Assembly (NCBI RefSeq): GCF_027853965.1 | Contig: NZ_JAQGLB010000014.1 | Location: 62,001 to 126,000 of the forward strand | Source of the DNA: Saccharopolyspora indica | GTDB taxonomy: Bacteria > Actinomycetota > Actinomycetes > Mycobacteriales > Pseudonocardiaceae | Reading direction: 5' to 3' | Length of the DNA: 64,000 bases | Shown: one piece after another, positions 27,042-38,435 of the stretch | How the letters are laid out: each line of letters starts with the position of its first letter | Numbering within the stretch: the stretch's first letter is position 1 | Position numbers and translations under genes: made by a program | The notes under the pieces: generated by a model | Told to the model about the DNA's origin: nothing | Databases searched by the model: none | What the model saw: the letters and a program-made list of their open reading frames with translations, nothing else

Positions 27042-27079
27042 TGAACCACGACCGGTGGCCGGCCGGTAGTGCGCTCGGA

Positions 27080-28303
27080 TCAGGGGTGGTCGTCGCCGCC
27101 GCTGCGCCGCCGGCGGGCGAGAGCGGCCCGGCGCCGCTGCACCGCGATCGCGGCGAGCACGGCGACAGCCGCAGCTGCCAGCAGCGCGAGCGGCCCGCCG
27201 ACCGTGCCGAACATGGGGTCGTCCGACTGCGCCTGCACCGGCTGTTCCGCCGGCCGGGCATCCGCGGGCGGTGCCGGGGAAGTGGTGACCAGCTCGCCGA
27301 CCGGGGGACCGTTCAGCTCGAAGCCGTAGTCGAGCAGCCGCATGGTCTGCGCGGACAACCGCACCGGCTGGTTCTCGCCGCGCATCAGCACCGCCACCAG
27401 CCGCCGCCCGCCGTGGTCGGCCGCGCCGATGTAGGTGTGCCGGGCGTCGTCGGTGAACCCGGTCTTGCCGCCCAGCCCGCCCGGATAGGCCCGCAGCACC
27501 TGGTTGTCGCTCCAGACCTCCAGCGGGGGACCGCCCGGCGCGCCCGGCAGGAAGGCCTGGTGCGTGCTCACGATCTCGGCGAACACCGGGTTCTGCATCG
27601 CCACCCGGAAGACGACCGCCAGGTCGTAGGCGGAGGTGCTCATCCCCGGACCGTCCAAACCGGACGGCGTCGCGGCGCGGGTGTCCAGCGCGCCGAGCGA
27701 TTCGGCGAGCGCGTTCATCTTCTCGACGGTGGCCTCGACCCCGCCCAGCTTCATCGCCAGCGCGTGCGCGGCGTCGTTGCCGGAGCGCAGGATCAGGCCG
27801 GTCAGCACGTCCCGGACGGTGTAGGTGGCGCCGGGAGCGAGCCCGACCCGGCTGCCCTCCTGATTGGCGTCCTCCTGGGTGGCCACGAGCGTGTCGTCGA
27901 GCTGGAGCTCGCGGAGCGCCACGAGCGCGGTCAGCACCTTGATGGTGGACGCCGGGCGGTGCCGGGCGTGCGGCTCGTGCGCGGCCAGCACCGCACCGCT
28001 GTCCAGATCGGCGACCAGCCAGCTGGCCGCGGTGATCTCGGTCGGCAGCGCGGGCGCGTAGAGCGGGAAGGCCGGTCCGCACCCGCCCAGCTGTTCGCCG
28101 CCGACAGGCGTTTCCGGCACCGGCACGGGCTCCGGGACCGGCTGACCGGGCAGCGGCACCTCGGAGGTGTCCACCGGCGGCGGAGGCGCGGCGATGTAGC
28201 AGTCCTCCGCGTGCGCGGTGCCGCTCAGGAGCGGGAGCGCCACGCCGAGAGCGCAGAGGGCGACCTTGGTGCGGATTACCGGACCGCGGGCACTTCGAGG
28301 CAC
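27080..28303 (-). CDS. D-alanyl-D-alanine carboxypeptidase (DacA/PBP5-like, peptidase S11)
   Basis: A 407-residue exported penicillin-binding protein. It has a signal peptide ending AHA near 32, a Pro-rich linker, and then the transpeptidase fold with SxxK at 119-122 (PASTIKVLTAL), SGN at 174-176 and KTG near 270 (GGKTGFTDDARH). A C-terminal membrane segment (GPLALLAAAAVAVLAAIAV) is followed by an Arg-rich cytoplasmic tail. It trims the terminal D-Ala from peptidoglycan stem peptides. The GTG at 28303 puts the signal peptide at the N-terminus; longer starts exist. It is divergent from the SCO4848-like gene, an order shared with Streptomyces. Confidence 0.92.
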   Translation of the reverse strand: MPRSARGPVIRTKVALCALGVALPLLSGTAHAEDCYIAAPPPPVDTSEVPLPGQPVPEPVPVPETPVGGEQLGGCGPAFPLYAPALPTEITAASWLVADLDSGAVLAAHEPHARHRPASTIKVLTALVALRELQLDDTLVATQEDANQEGSRVGLAPGATYTVRDVLTGLILRSGNDAAHALAMKLGGVEATVEKMNALAESLGALDTRAATPSGLDGPGMSTSAYDLAVVFRVAMQNPVFAEIVSTHQAFLPGAPGGPPLEVWSDNQVLRAYPGGLGGKTGFTDDARHTYIGAADHGGRRLVAVLMRGENQPVRLSAQTMRLLDYGFELNGPPVGELVTTSPAPPADARPAEQPVQAQSDDPMFGTVGGPLALLAAAAVAVLAAIAVQRRRAALARRRRSGGDDHP

Positions 28304-28394
28304 ACGCAGCAGGCTAGCCAATCCCCTGAACCCGCGTGTCGGCAACATCCACCCGGACAGGTGGGTGAGGCGGCTTACAGCGGATACTGGCCCC

Positions 28395-28631
28395 GTGACG
28401 ATTTCGCGACGTGTTGCGCTGTTCCTGCTGGCCTTCGGCGTGTGGTCCTACCTGCTGTGGCCGAACTTCGCGCGCAACATCTGGAACAGCGACCGCTCCT
28501 GGGCCGACGGCTCCCCGACGAGCTACCTGATCGTGCACCTGGTGATCGCGGTGGTCTCCCTGGTCCTGGGCACCATCATCGGCATCATCGGCTGGCGCGC
28601 CTTCCGCGCCACCCGCAAGACAGCGGACTGA
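28395..28631 (+). CDS. SCO4848-like small membrane protein
   Basis: The 78-residue protein has two membrane segments: SRRVALFLLAFGVWSYLLW and YLIVHLVIAVVSLVLGTII, separated by a short polar loop, and a basic end. The pattern SRR...LLAFGVWS...VHL..AVVS.VLGTIIG matches the actinobacterial SCO4848 family, whose gene also neighbours a D-Ala-D-Ala carboxypeptidase in Streptomyces. Function unknown. GTG start. Confidence 0.8.
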   Translation: MTISRRVALFLLAFGVWSYLLWPNFARNIWNSDRSWADGSPTSYLIVHLVIAVVSLVLGTIIGIIGWRAFRATRKTAD

Positions 28632-28637
28632 CACCGG

Positions 28638-29027
28638 TCACCGCAGGAAGCGGATGTCGTCGAAGTAGTCGTCGTCCTCGTCCCAGTCCGGGACGCCACG
28701 GCCCGGCGGCTTCTGCCGGGCGGCCTCGCGCTCGGCCCGCAGCTCGCCCGCGATCGCGCGCTCCTGCTCCTCGGCCATCGCCATCGCCTGCTCCCGCTGC
28801 TCATCGGTGAGCGAGCGGTAGGCATCGGCGGCCTCGTCCAGGGCGGGGCCGACCGCGCGACCGAAGGCCTCCGAGCGCGCCACGTCGCGCAGCTGCCGCT
28901 TGCCCGCCAGCACGTCGTCCAGCAGCTGGGCCAGCTCGGGGTCGCGGGCCCGGTCGCGAGCGGCCTGGATGGTGCGGGTGAGCCGACGGTTGCGCACCGC
29001 GTCGCTGCCCGCGACGTCGATCTGCAC
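28638..29027 (-). CDS. Hypothetical protein, third gene of a type VII secretion-like cassette
   Basis: A 129-residue, mostly helical and strongly charged protein (AEEQERAIAGELRAEREAARQ) with an acidic C-terminus (DWDEDDDYFDDIRFLR). There is no signal or membrane segment. The GTG at 29027 is preferred because GGAGGAG stands five bases upstream; a GTG at 29054 that overlaps the previous stop (GTGA) is the alternative. It is the last gene after the two T7SS substrate-like genes and is probably co-expressed with them. It could be a chaperone or regulator of those proteins; nothing in its sequence proves this. Confidence 0.65.
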   Translation of the reverse strand: MQIDVAGSDAVRNRRLTRTIQAARDRARDPELAQLLDDVLAGKRQLRDVARSEAFGRAVGPALDEAADAYRSLTDEQREQAMAMAEEQERAIAGELRAEREAARQKPPGRGVPDWDEDDDYFDDIRFLR

Positions 29028-29050
29028 TTCCGCTCCTCCGGCAGGGTTGC

Positions 29051-29830
29051 TCACGCCTGCACCCCCGGGTGGTCGTAGCCGCCGCCTGGCAGCTGGAGTT
29101 GCTCCAGGTCCGGGATGCTGGTGGTGAACGCCGACACCGCAGCGGTGAGCCCGTACACAGCGGTGACCATGTGGCCGATCGCGGCGATCGCGGCGGACCA
29201 CTGCCCGATCGCCTTGGCGATCGTGGCCACGAGCGCGACCACGGCGGCCACCGTCGTGGTGCCTCCGGTCACCAGTCCACCCGCACCGCCCAGCGCTTCG
29301 ACGCTGAGCTCGATCAGCAGGTCGACCAGGCTGGTCAGGATGTTCTCCAGTGCGGCGATCGAGAAGAAGATGGTGTTCTTGAGCTGTTCGACGGCGTCGG
29401 CCAGTTCGCTGATCCCGTCGCTGTGCTGGGCGAGGGCCTGGGCGACCCTGCCGAAGTACTCGTCGGCCGCCGAAGCGGCGTTGCCCGACCAGCCCAGCCC
29501 GCCGACGAAGCCTTCGAGGTTCTCGGCGTAGAGCTCGTAGAACGCCTTCAGGTTGCGGAGACCGGACTCGACCTTCGCGAGCACCTCCCAGTCACCGGTG
29601 AACACCTGGGCCAGGTCGGTGATGGGGTCGTAGCCGGTGAACTGCTTGGACGCCTTCCGGACCCAGGCGGTGATGCTGAAGTAGTCGGTGAACCCGAGAA
29701 CGCTGACCGCCCACTGCGGCATCGGGCTGTCCGCGGTCGGTGCGGTCAGCTCCTGCACCGGACGGCCCTGCGGAGGGCTGTACTCCTGGGCGTAGTCGTC
29801 CATCGCTGCGGTGTAGTCGGTGTCGCCCAT
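29051..29830 (-). CDS. WXG100-like large protein, putative type VII secretion substrate
   Basis: This 259-residue protein contains a WxG turn (GGLGWSGNAASAADEYFGRV) between helices near residues 110-130, the hallmark of WXG100/ESX-type substrates. A long hydrophobic helical part follows (about 150-235: ILTSLVDLLIELSVEALGG, TTTVAAVVALVATIAKAIG), then a Pro/Gly-rich tail. There is no signal peptide. It is preceded by an EspC-like gene 5 bp upstream and overlaps the next small gene or nearly so. The hydrophobic region may insert in membranes, as in some ESX substrates. No ESX machinery gene (EccC, EccD, MycP) is in the window. Confidence 0.65.
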   Translation of the reverse strand: MGDTDYTAAMDDYAQEYSPPQGRPVQELTAPTADSPMPQWAVSVLGFTDYFSITAWVRKASKQFTGYDPITDLAQVFTGDWEVLAKVESGLRNLKAFYELYAENLEGFVGGLGWSGNAASAADEYFGRVAQALAQHSDGISELADAVEQLKNTIFFSIAALENILTSLVDLLIELSVEALGGAGGLVTGGTTTVAAVVALVATIAKAIGQWSAAIAAIGHMVTAVYGLTAAVSAFTTSIPDLEQLQLPGGGYDHPGVQA

Positions 29831-29835
29831 CGGTC

Positions 29836-30180
29836 CTAGTCCCTCCCGCTCGTGAAGTCGTATTCGGGCGAGTAGGAGCTGTCCAGCTCCGCTGCGTTCG
29901 ACTCGTCCACGGCTTCGTATTCCTCGCCCGCGGCCTTGATCTCGTTCGCGGAGTCCCGCATGAGCCGAACGAGCGCGCTGGAGACGTCGTTGAGGCTTTG
30001 CGTCGTCGTCGTGAGCTGCTCGACGAAGGTGGCGAAGATGCCGAAGCTCTCGCCCTCGGTGGTCTTGATGTGCTCATTGGTGTACTGGCTGGCCACATCG
30101 GCCTCTTCGGACAACTGCTTCAGCACCCCGTGCCCCCAGTTGGTCAGTCGTCCCGGGTTCTCCAGCGAGTAGTCGGCCAT
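29836..30180 (-). CDS. EspC-like small helical protein, putative type VII secretion target
   Basis: A 114-residue protein with no signal peptide. Its helical pattern resembles the EspC/T7SS_ESX domain (LTNWGHGVLKQLSEEADVA, then FVEQLTTTTQSLNDVSSAL and LVRLMRDSANEIKAAGEEYE). The ATG at 30180 is chosen because the MADYSLENPG start fits and longer frames run into the intergenic region. In actinobacteria such proteins are encoded upstream of larger WXG proteins and may dimerise with them for export. Family assignment is by pattern only. Confidence 0.65.
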   Translation of the reverse strand: MADYSLENPGRLTNWGHGVLKQLSEEADVASQYTNEHIKTTEGESFGIFATFVEQLTTTTQSLNDVSSALVRLMRDSANEIKAAGEEYEAVDESNAAELDSSYSPEYDFTSGRD

Positions 30181-30336
30181 TCCGGCAGTGCGCTCCTCAC
30201 GTGCTCGACCTCGTCGCCCACGGCGACGTCCTTGCGCTCCAGCGAACATCAGCTCCGGGCGCATGTGGCCTGGAACCGGTGTTCGGAACGGTGTCGAACA
30301 CGCTCCTGAACAGCACGAACAACGAACCGAAGCAAA

Positions 30337-30370
30337 AACCGGCGCCCACCCCGAGGGGTGAGCGCCGGTT
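30337..30370 (-). terminator. Rho-independent terminator after sdhB
   Basis: On the minus strand, AACCGGCGC pairs with GCGCCGGTT, with an inner GGGGTG/CACCCC helix, and TTTTTG follows. It stands 16 bp past the sdhB stop. This is one of two classical hairpin-plus-T-run terminators in the window. Confidence 0.85.
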
Positions 30371-30385
30371 CAGGTGTCCGGAGCC

Positions 30386-31170
30386 TCAGCGGCGGCGGAA
30401 CATCAGCGCGCGCTTCACTTCCTGGATCGCCTTGGTGACCTGGATGCCACGCGGGCAGGCGTCCGTGCAGTTGAAGGTCGTGCGGCAGCGCCACACGCCG
30501 TCGACGTCGTTGAGGATGTCCAGGCGCTCCTCGGCACCCTCGTCACGGCTGTCGAAGATGAAGCGGTGGGCGTTGACGATCGCCGCCGGGCCGAAGTAGT
30601 TCCCGTCCGACCAGTACACCGGGCACGACGTGGTGCACGCCGCGCACAGGATGCACTTGGTGGTGTCGTCGAAGCGGGCGCGCTCGGCCACCGACTGGAT
30701 CCGCTCGCGGGTCGGCTCGTTGCCGGAGGTGATCAGGTACGGCTTGATCGTCCGGTAGGCCTCGAAGAACGGCTCCATGTCGACGATCAGGTCCTTCTCC
30801 ACCGGGAGGCCCTTGATCGGCTCGATGGTCAGCGTCGTCTCGCCGCCCTTGGTCAGCAGGTCCTTCATCAGGACCTTGCAGGCCAGCCGGTTGACGCCGT
30901 TGATCCGCATCGCGTCGGACCCGCACACGCCGTGCGCGCAGGACCGGCGGAAGGACAGCGAACCGTCGATGTACCACTTGATGTAGTGCAGCAGGTTCAG
31001 CACGCGGTCCGAGGGCAGCGCCGGGATCCGGTAGGACTCCCAGTGCAGGTCCTCGTCGGTCTCCGGGTTGTACCGCAGGATCTTGACGGTCACCATCGTG
31101 GCGTCGTCGGGGATCGGCGGTGCGTCGTCCGGGATCTGGTTCGTCTCTGGGGTGGTGGTGGCGGCGGTCA

Positions 31171-31171
<1 letters not shown>
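30386..31171 (-). CDS. sdhB: Succinate dehydrogenase iron-sulfur subunit
   Basis: A 261-residue protein with the three SdhB cysteine clusters. CAHGVCGSDA together with a following Cys is the 2Fe-2S site, and CILCAACTTSCP and CTDACPRGIQV are the 4Fe-4S and 3Fe-4S ligands. It carries electrons from SdhA flavin to quinone on the cytoplasmic face of the membrane. The start overlaps the sdhA stop by one base. The order sdhC-sdhD-sdhA-sdhB and the terminator after sdhB mark a complete operon. Confidence 0.97.
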
Positions 31172-32961
<1,790 letters not shown>

Positions 32962-33030
32962 GGTCGCCTCCTCGGGCGGCGGCGAGGTCCGGGGTAGGCG
33001 ACGACCTCGCCGCGATGTGGTCGTCTGCGG

Positions 33031-33450
33031 CTAGCCGATGTTCGGGTCGAAGGTGAACAGGACGAAGGTGCCCAGACCCACGGTCAGCAAGACCGAGACG
33101 TACAGCAGCATCTTCAGCCAGAAGCGCGTGCCGTCCTTGCGCGAGTAGTCGTTGATGATGGTGCGCAGTCCGTTGCCGCCGTGCAGGCCGGCCAGCCAGA
33201 GCATCGTCAGGTCCCACATCTGCCAGAACGGGGACGCCCAGCGGCCTGCGACGAAGGCGAAGTTGATCCGCTGCACGCCGCCGTCCAGGAACAGCATGAT
33301 CAGCAGGTGGCCCAGCACCAGGAACAGCAGGACCACACCGGACAGCCGCATGAACAACCAGCTGTAGAGCTCGAAGTTGTTGCGGCGGGCGGCCGGACGG
33401 GAAGGGGAGCGCGGCTTCTCCACGGAAAGCGGTGCGTCGGTGACGGTCAT
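33031..33450 (-). CDS. sdhD: Succinate dehydrogenase membrane anchor subunit
   Basis: The 139-residue protein has three membrane helices (LFMRLSGVVLLFLVLGHLL, MWDLTMLWLAGLHGGNGLR, MLLYVSVLLTVGLGTFVLF) with histidines suited to haem b or quinone binding. The order C-D-A-B and length fit SdhD. The start at 33450 is in the MTVTDAPLSVEK context; the open frame extends upstream in the sdhC gene but no operon logic supports that. It is 5 bp from sdhC. Confidence 0.92.
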   Translation of the reverse strand: MTVTDAPLSVEKPRSPSRPAARRNNFELYSWLFMRLSGVVLLFLVLGHLLIMLFLDGGVQRINFAFVAGRWASPFWQMWDLTMLWLAGLHGGNGLRTIINDYSRKDGTRFWLKMLLYVSVLLTVGLGTFVLFTFDPNIG

Positions 33451-33455
33451 TGCGC

Positions 33456-33890
33456 TCAACCCCCGAGGAATTCCGTGACCGCGCGGCTGAGCAAGCTGAT
33501 CGCCGCCGGGATGATCAACACCAACCAGAGCACCACGACCGTCCACAGCATCGGCTTCTGGTACTTGGTGCCCTTGGACCAGAAGTCGACCAGCATGACG
33601 CGGATGCCGTTGAACGCGTGGAACAGCACCGCCGCCAGAAGACCCAGCTCGAAGAGGATCATGATCGGGTGCTTGTAGGTCTCGATGACCGTGTCGTACG
33701 CGTTCGGTGAGACCCGCACCAGGGCGGTGTCCAGAACGTGCACGAACAAGAAGAAGAAGGTGAGTACGCCCGTGATCCGGTGGGCGACCCACGACCACAT
33801 GCCCAGATCGCCGCGGTAGAAACGCCCCTTAGCGCGCGGCGCGGTGGCGCGCTCCGGTGCGTCGGCCGCGGAGGCGGTGGTGCTGGCCAT
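33456..33890 (-). CDS. sdhC: Succinate dehydrogenase cytochrome b556 subunit
   Basis: A 144-residue membrane protein with three helices. Its motif WSWVAHRITGVLTFFFLFVH contains the SdhC signature with HRITG, and a later FHAFNGIRVMLVDF includes a haem-ligand candidate. It anchors SdhAB and binds quinone. The ATG at 33890 has GGAGG nine bases upstream. Earlier in-frame ATGs lie in the intergenic region. It is the promoter-proximal gene of the sdh operon. Confidence 0.93.
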   Translation of the reverse strand: MASTTASAADAPERATAPRAKGRFYRGDLGMWSWVAHRITGVLTFFFLFVHVLDTALVRVSPNAYDTVIETYKHPIMILFELGLLAAVLFHAFNGIRVMLVDFWSKGTKYQKPMLWTVVVLWLVLIIPAAISLLSRAVTEFLGG

Positions 33891-34326
33891 GGTGGAAGGC
33901 CTCCAACCTCGCTGGTGGACTGACGGCCCCCGTCCGGGAACAAGAGCGACCGGCCCCGAGTCGCAGTTGGTCCCAATTGGCATTGGGTGCAGCACGCCCG
34001 TCACCGGCCACGAACTGGGGCCTTGACGCATCGGATGCTAGACCCGACCAATCGCCCAGGCCTACTCGCCCGTGCCCTCTGTGATCGACCAGACAAGCAC
34101 GTCGGCCCTGTTGATCGATGTAGAAATCATTTCGTGACACGCGAGCAATGCTCATACAGCAGCGTCAAGGCTTAATTTCGAGAGCCACGTCACCGAATGG
34201 CGTGCGCCGCGGACCGGACGAACAATTCACCGAGGACGACACCATCGGGTGGCGTTCGGCCGGCACCACCGTGCTCCGGCACGGCGGTTCGGGGGAGCGG
34301 CGGGACCGACAGGAAAGGGGAACGGC
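33891..34326. other. Divergent intergenic region between sdhC and the BMP lipoprotein gene
   Basis: These 436 bp contain no convincing gene. Part is less GC-rich (about 34085-34190). Promoters for sdhC and for the lipoprotein gene must both lie here, but no clear -35/-10 pair or palindrome could be assigned. A 108-codon antisense frame overlapping sdhC was rejected. Confidence 0.5.
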
Positions 34327-35490
34327 ATGCGGCGGACGCCGATCTGGAGGCGCTCGGGTGCCGGAGGTTCACGAACGGGCATCGCGGTGGCCGTGCTGCT
34401 CACCGGCTCGCTGGTGCTGGCCGGCTGCGCGAAGGACGGAGGCGGCGGGGGCACCGCCAACAACGCCGAGGGCCAGGGCTGCCAGCTCAGCACCCCGCCC
34501 GCCGCGGCGGCGCCCCCAGTGCAGCCCACCCAGCCGCAGGCCCCGCCGGACGCCCAGCAGATGCGGGTCGGGCTGGCCTTCGACATCGGCGGGCGCGGCG
34601 ACGCCTCCTTCAACGACGCCTCGGTGGCCGGGCTGGACCGGGCCAAGGCGGAGATGGGCTTCTCCGACGTCAAGGAGCTCGACGCGGGCGCGGGCGAGCC
34701 CGAGGACGCCAAGCAGACCCGTCTGCGGCAGCTGGCGCGCGAGGGCTACAACCCGGTGATCGCCGTCGGCTACGCCTACGCCGACTCGGTGAAGGTCGTC
34801 GCGCCGGAGTTCCCCGGCACCAAGTTCGCGATCATCGACGAGCAGGTCGACGGCCTGCCCAACGTCACCTCGCTGGTCTTCGCCGAGGAGCAGGGCTCGT
34901 TCCTGGTCGGCGTGATCGCCGCGCACCGGTCGAAGAACTGCCAGGTCGGCTTCGTCGGCGGCGTGGAGACGCCGCTGATCCAGAAGTTCCAGGCCGGGTT
35001 CGAGGCGGGCGCCAAGGCCGCCGCGCCGGAGATCGAGATCGACAGCAAGTACCTGACGCCGGCCGGTGACTTCAGCGGCTTCCAGGACCCGAACAAGGGC
35101 GCCGAGGTCGCGACCGGGCAGCTGGAGTCCGGTGCGGACGTCGTCTACCACGCGGCGGGCGCGTCCGGCAAGGGCGTGTTCTCCGCGGTGAAGCAGGTCG
35201 GCGCGAAGGCGATCGGCGTGGACTCCGACCAGTACAACCAGCCGACCGTGGCCGAGTACAAGGACGTGATCATCTCGTCCATGCTCAAGCGCGTCGACCT
35301 GGCGGTCTACGACTACATCTCGGCGGTCGCCCGCGACGACCTGGGCTCGCTGCCGAAGAAGTTCGACCTGGCCATCGACGGCGTCGGCTACTCCACCTCC
35401 GGCGGGATGGTCGACGACCTGAAGCCGGTGGTGGACGCCTACAAGGCCGCCATCGCCAACGGTGACATCAAGGTCTCCGACAAGCCGTGA
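34327..35490 (+). CDS. BMP family nucleoside-binding lipoprotein
   Basis: This 387-residue lipoprotein has a lipobox LAGC with the lipidated Cys at 34, then a Gly/Asn/Pro-rich linker. The BMP (PnrA-like) domain follows: MRVGLAFDIGGRGDASFNDASVAGLD, given here in part, FVGGVETPLIQKFQAGFEAG and DVVYHAAGASGKGVFSAV. BMP proteins bind purine and pyrimidine nucleosides for ABC import. A GGAAAGGGG precedes the ATG. The ATPase gene is 157 bp downstream, behind a hairpin that may lower expression of the transporter relative to the binding protein. Confidence 0.92.
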   Translation: MRRTPIWRRSGAGGSRTGIAVAVLLTGSLVLAGCAKDGGGGGTANNAEGQGCQLSTPPAAAAPPVQPTQPQAPPDAQQMRVGLAFDIGGRGDASFNDASVAGLDRAKAEMGFSDVKELDAGAGEPEDAKQTRLRQLAREGYNPVIAVGYAYADSVKVVAPEFPGTKFAIIDEQVDGLPNVTSLVFAEEQGSFLVGVIAAHRSKNCQVGFVGGVETPLIQKFQAGFEAGAKAAAPEIEIDSKYLTPAGDFSGFQDPNKGAEVATGQLESGADVVYHAAGASGKGVFSAVKQVGAKAIGVDSDQYNQPTVAEYKDVIISSMLKRVDLAVYDYISAVARDDLGSLPKKFDLAIDGVGYSTSGGMVDDLKPVVDAYKAAIANGDIKVSDKP

Positions 35491-35497
35491 CGTCCCG

Positions 35498-35531
35498 GCG
35501 CAGGGCACCCCGTCCGCGGGGTGCCCTGCGC
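35498..35531 (+). terminator. Hairpin after the BMP lipoprotein gene
   Basis: GCGCAGGGCACCCC and GGGGTGCCCTGCGC are perfect 14-bp arms around a 6-nt loop, 7 bp past the stop. It probably attenuates transcription between the highly needed binding protein and the transporter genes, a common arrangement in ABC operons. Confidence 0.7.
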
Positions 35532-35647
35532 GTTCCGCCCGGGGCGGTTGGCGGTTTCGCGCCAAGACCGTCCCAACCGGACCGAATCCGTCCATTGTTG
35601 AGCGTCCGTCCGCTTCGCTGCCGCGAGACGACGTCACCTGGAGCACC

Positions 35648-37186
<1,539 letters not shown>

Positions 37187-37216
37187 GCAGCCCTGTGTCA
37201 ACCCGAGGCCTGCGCA

Positions 37217-37316
37217 ACCGCACCTCAGGGGAACGTGACGCAACCCGGCCACAAGAAACCGCAGAACGTGAGATCGCTCCCGGACGGGACCACCTCTGTG
37301 AATCGCGGAGAGGCGG
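37217..37316 (+). repeat. Family D element, copy 2, between ATPase and permease genes
   Basis: This 100-bp stretch matches the minus strand of 25445-25545. The first 44 bases have one difference, and the final GGAGAGGCGG is identical. It makes up most of the insertion between the 25-bp direct repeats. Here it is noncoding, lying directly upstream of the permease start. Confidence 0.8.
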
Positions 37317-37322
37317 GGCAGT

Positions 37323-37347
37323 CGCCCAGGACGGTGAGGTCGCATGA
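37323..37347 (+). repeat. 25-bp direct repeat, right copy
   Basis: An exact copy of 37162-37186. It supplies the GGTGAGG ribosome site and ATG of the permease gene. The duplication explains why a tightly coupled operon now has a 157-bp gap. Confidence 0.9.
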
Positions 37348-38435
37348 ACAACTGGCGAGTACGCCTGCTGCCTGCGGCTTTGGCGATCGTCTTCTCGGTC
37401 GTGCTGTGCAGCGCGGTGCTGCTGATCTCCGGGGCGAACCCGATCGCCACGCTGCTGGAGATGATCGCCCAGGTCGGGCGCGGCATGACCGCGGTGAACA
37501 TCGTCAACACCGCGGGTGCCTACTACCTGGTCGCCATCGCCGCCGCGATCGGGTTCCAGATGAACCTGCTCAACATCGGCATCGAGGGCCAGTACCGGCT
37601 GGGCGCCTGCGTGGCGGCGATCGTCGGCGGCGCGGTCAGCCTGCCGTTCGGGCTGCACGCGGCCCTGATCGTGGTGATCGGTGCGGTCACCGGCGCGCTG
37701 TGGTGCGGGATCGCCGCGGTGCTGAAGGTCTACCGCGGGGTGTCCGAGGTGATCTCCACGATCATGCTCAACACCCTGTCCATCGGGCTGATCGCCTTCC
37801 TGGTGGCCACCTTCGGCGAGATGCGCGGCAACACGCAGGGCACCGTGCCCATCGCGCCGAGCGGCCAGGTGCCGGGGATCCCGCTGGGCGGGGCCGGGAC
37901 GATGTTCGGGCTGGTGCTGCTGTCGGTGGCCGTCGGCGTCGGGTACGCGGTGCTCGTCGACCGCACCCGCTACGGCTTCCAGCTGCGCGCCTCGGGGCTC
38001 TCGCCGACCGCCGCGCTGGCCGGTGGCGTCGACTCCAAGAAGATGATCATGTCGGCGATGCTGATCTCCGGCGCCATCGCCGGGGTGGCCGGGCTGCCGG
38101 AGATCCTGAGCCGCGACCACACCTTCACCATCAACTTCCCGACCGGCTACGGCTTCGCGGGGCTGGCCATCGCGCTGCTCGGCCGCAACCACCCGATCGG
38201 CATCGCCTTCGGCGCGCTGCTGTGGTCCTTCCTGGACAAGAGCTCGCTGACGCTGGACAACATCGGGGTGCCGAAGGAGATCGTGACCATCCTGCAGGGC
38301 ACCATCGTGCTCTCCGTGGTGGTCGCCTACGAACTGGTGCGCCGTCGCGAGCTGGCCGCCGAGCAGCGGCGCGTCGGGCGGGCGCTGGGCACTGAAGCAC
38401 CGGCCGCCGCCGCAACCGGAGGTGACCGCTCGTGA
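37344..38435 (+). CDS. Nucleoside ABC transporter permease 1
   Basis: A 363-residue membrane protein of the BPD_transp_2 family (about 8-10 segments). Typical segments and motifs are ALAIVFSVVLCSAVLLISG, AAAIGFQMNLLNIGIEGQYR (family loop with NIGIEGQ), VISTIMLNTLSIGLIAFLV, and GYGFAGLAIALLGRNHPIG. It pairs with permease 2 and the fused ATPase to import nucleosides bound by the BMP lipoprotein. The start is kept from the ancestral operon through the 25-bp repeat. It overlaps permease 2 by four bases (GTGA). Confidence 0.92.
   Translation: MNNWRVRLLPAALAIVFSVVLCSAVLLISGANPIATLLEMIAQVGRGMTAVNIVNTAGAYYLVAIAAAIGFQMNLLNIGIEGQYRLGACVAAIVGGAVSLPFGLHAALIVVIGAVTGALWCGIAAVLKVYRGVSEVISTIMLNTLSIGLIAFLVATFGEMRGNTQGTVPIAPSGQVPGIPLGGAGTMFGLVLLSVAVGVGYAVLVDRTRYGFQLRASGLSPTAALAGGVDSKKMIMSAMLISGAIAGVAGLPEILSRDHTFTINFPTGYGFAGLAIALLGRNHPIGIAFGALLWSFLDKSSLTLDNIGVPKEIVTILQGTIVLSVVVAYELVRRRELAAEQRRVGRALGTEAPAAAATGGDRS

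Noticed and set aside
33829..34155. 108-codon minus-strand frame upstream of and overlapping sdhC
   Set aside because: It overlaps the sdhC start in another frame, has no ribosome site and no family resemblance.
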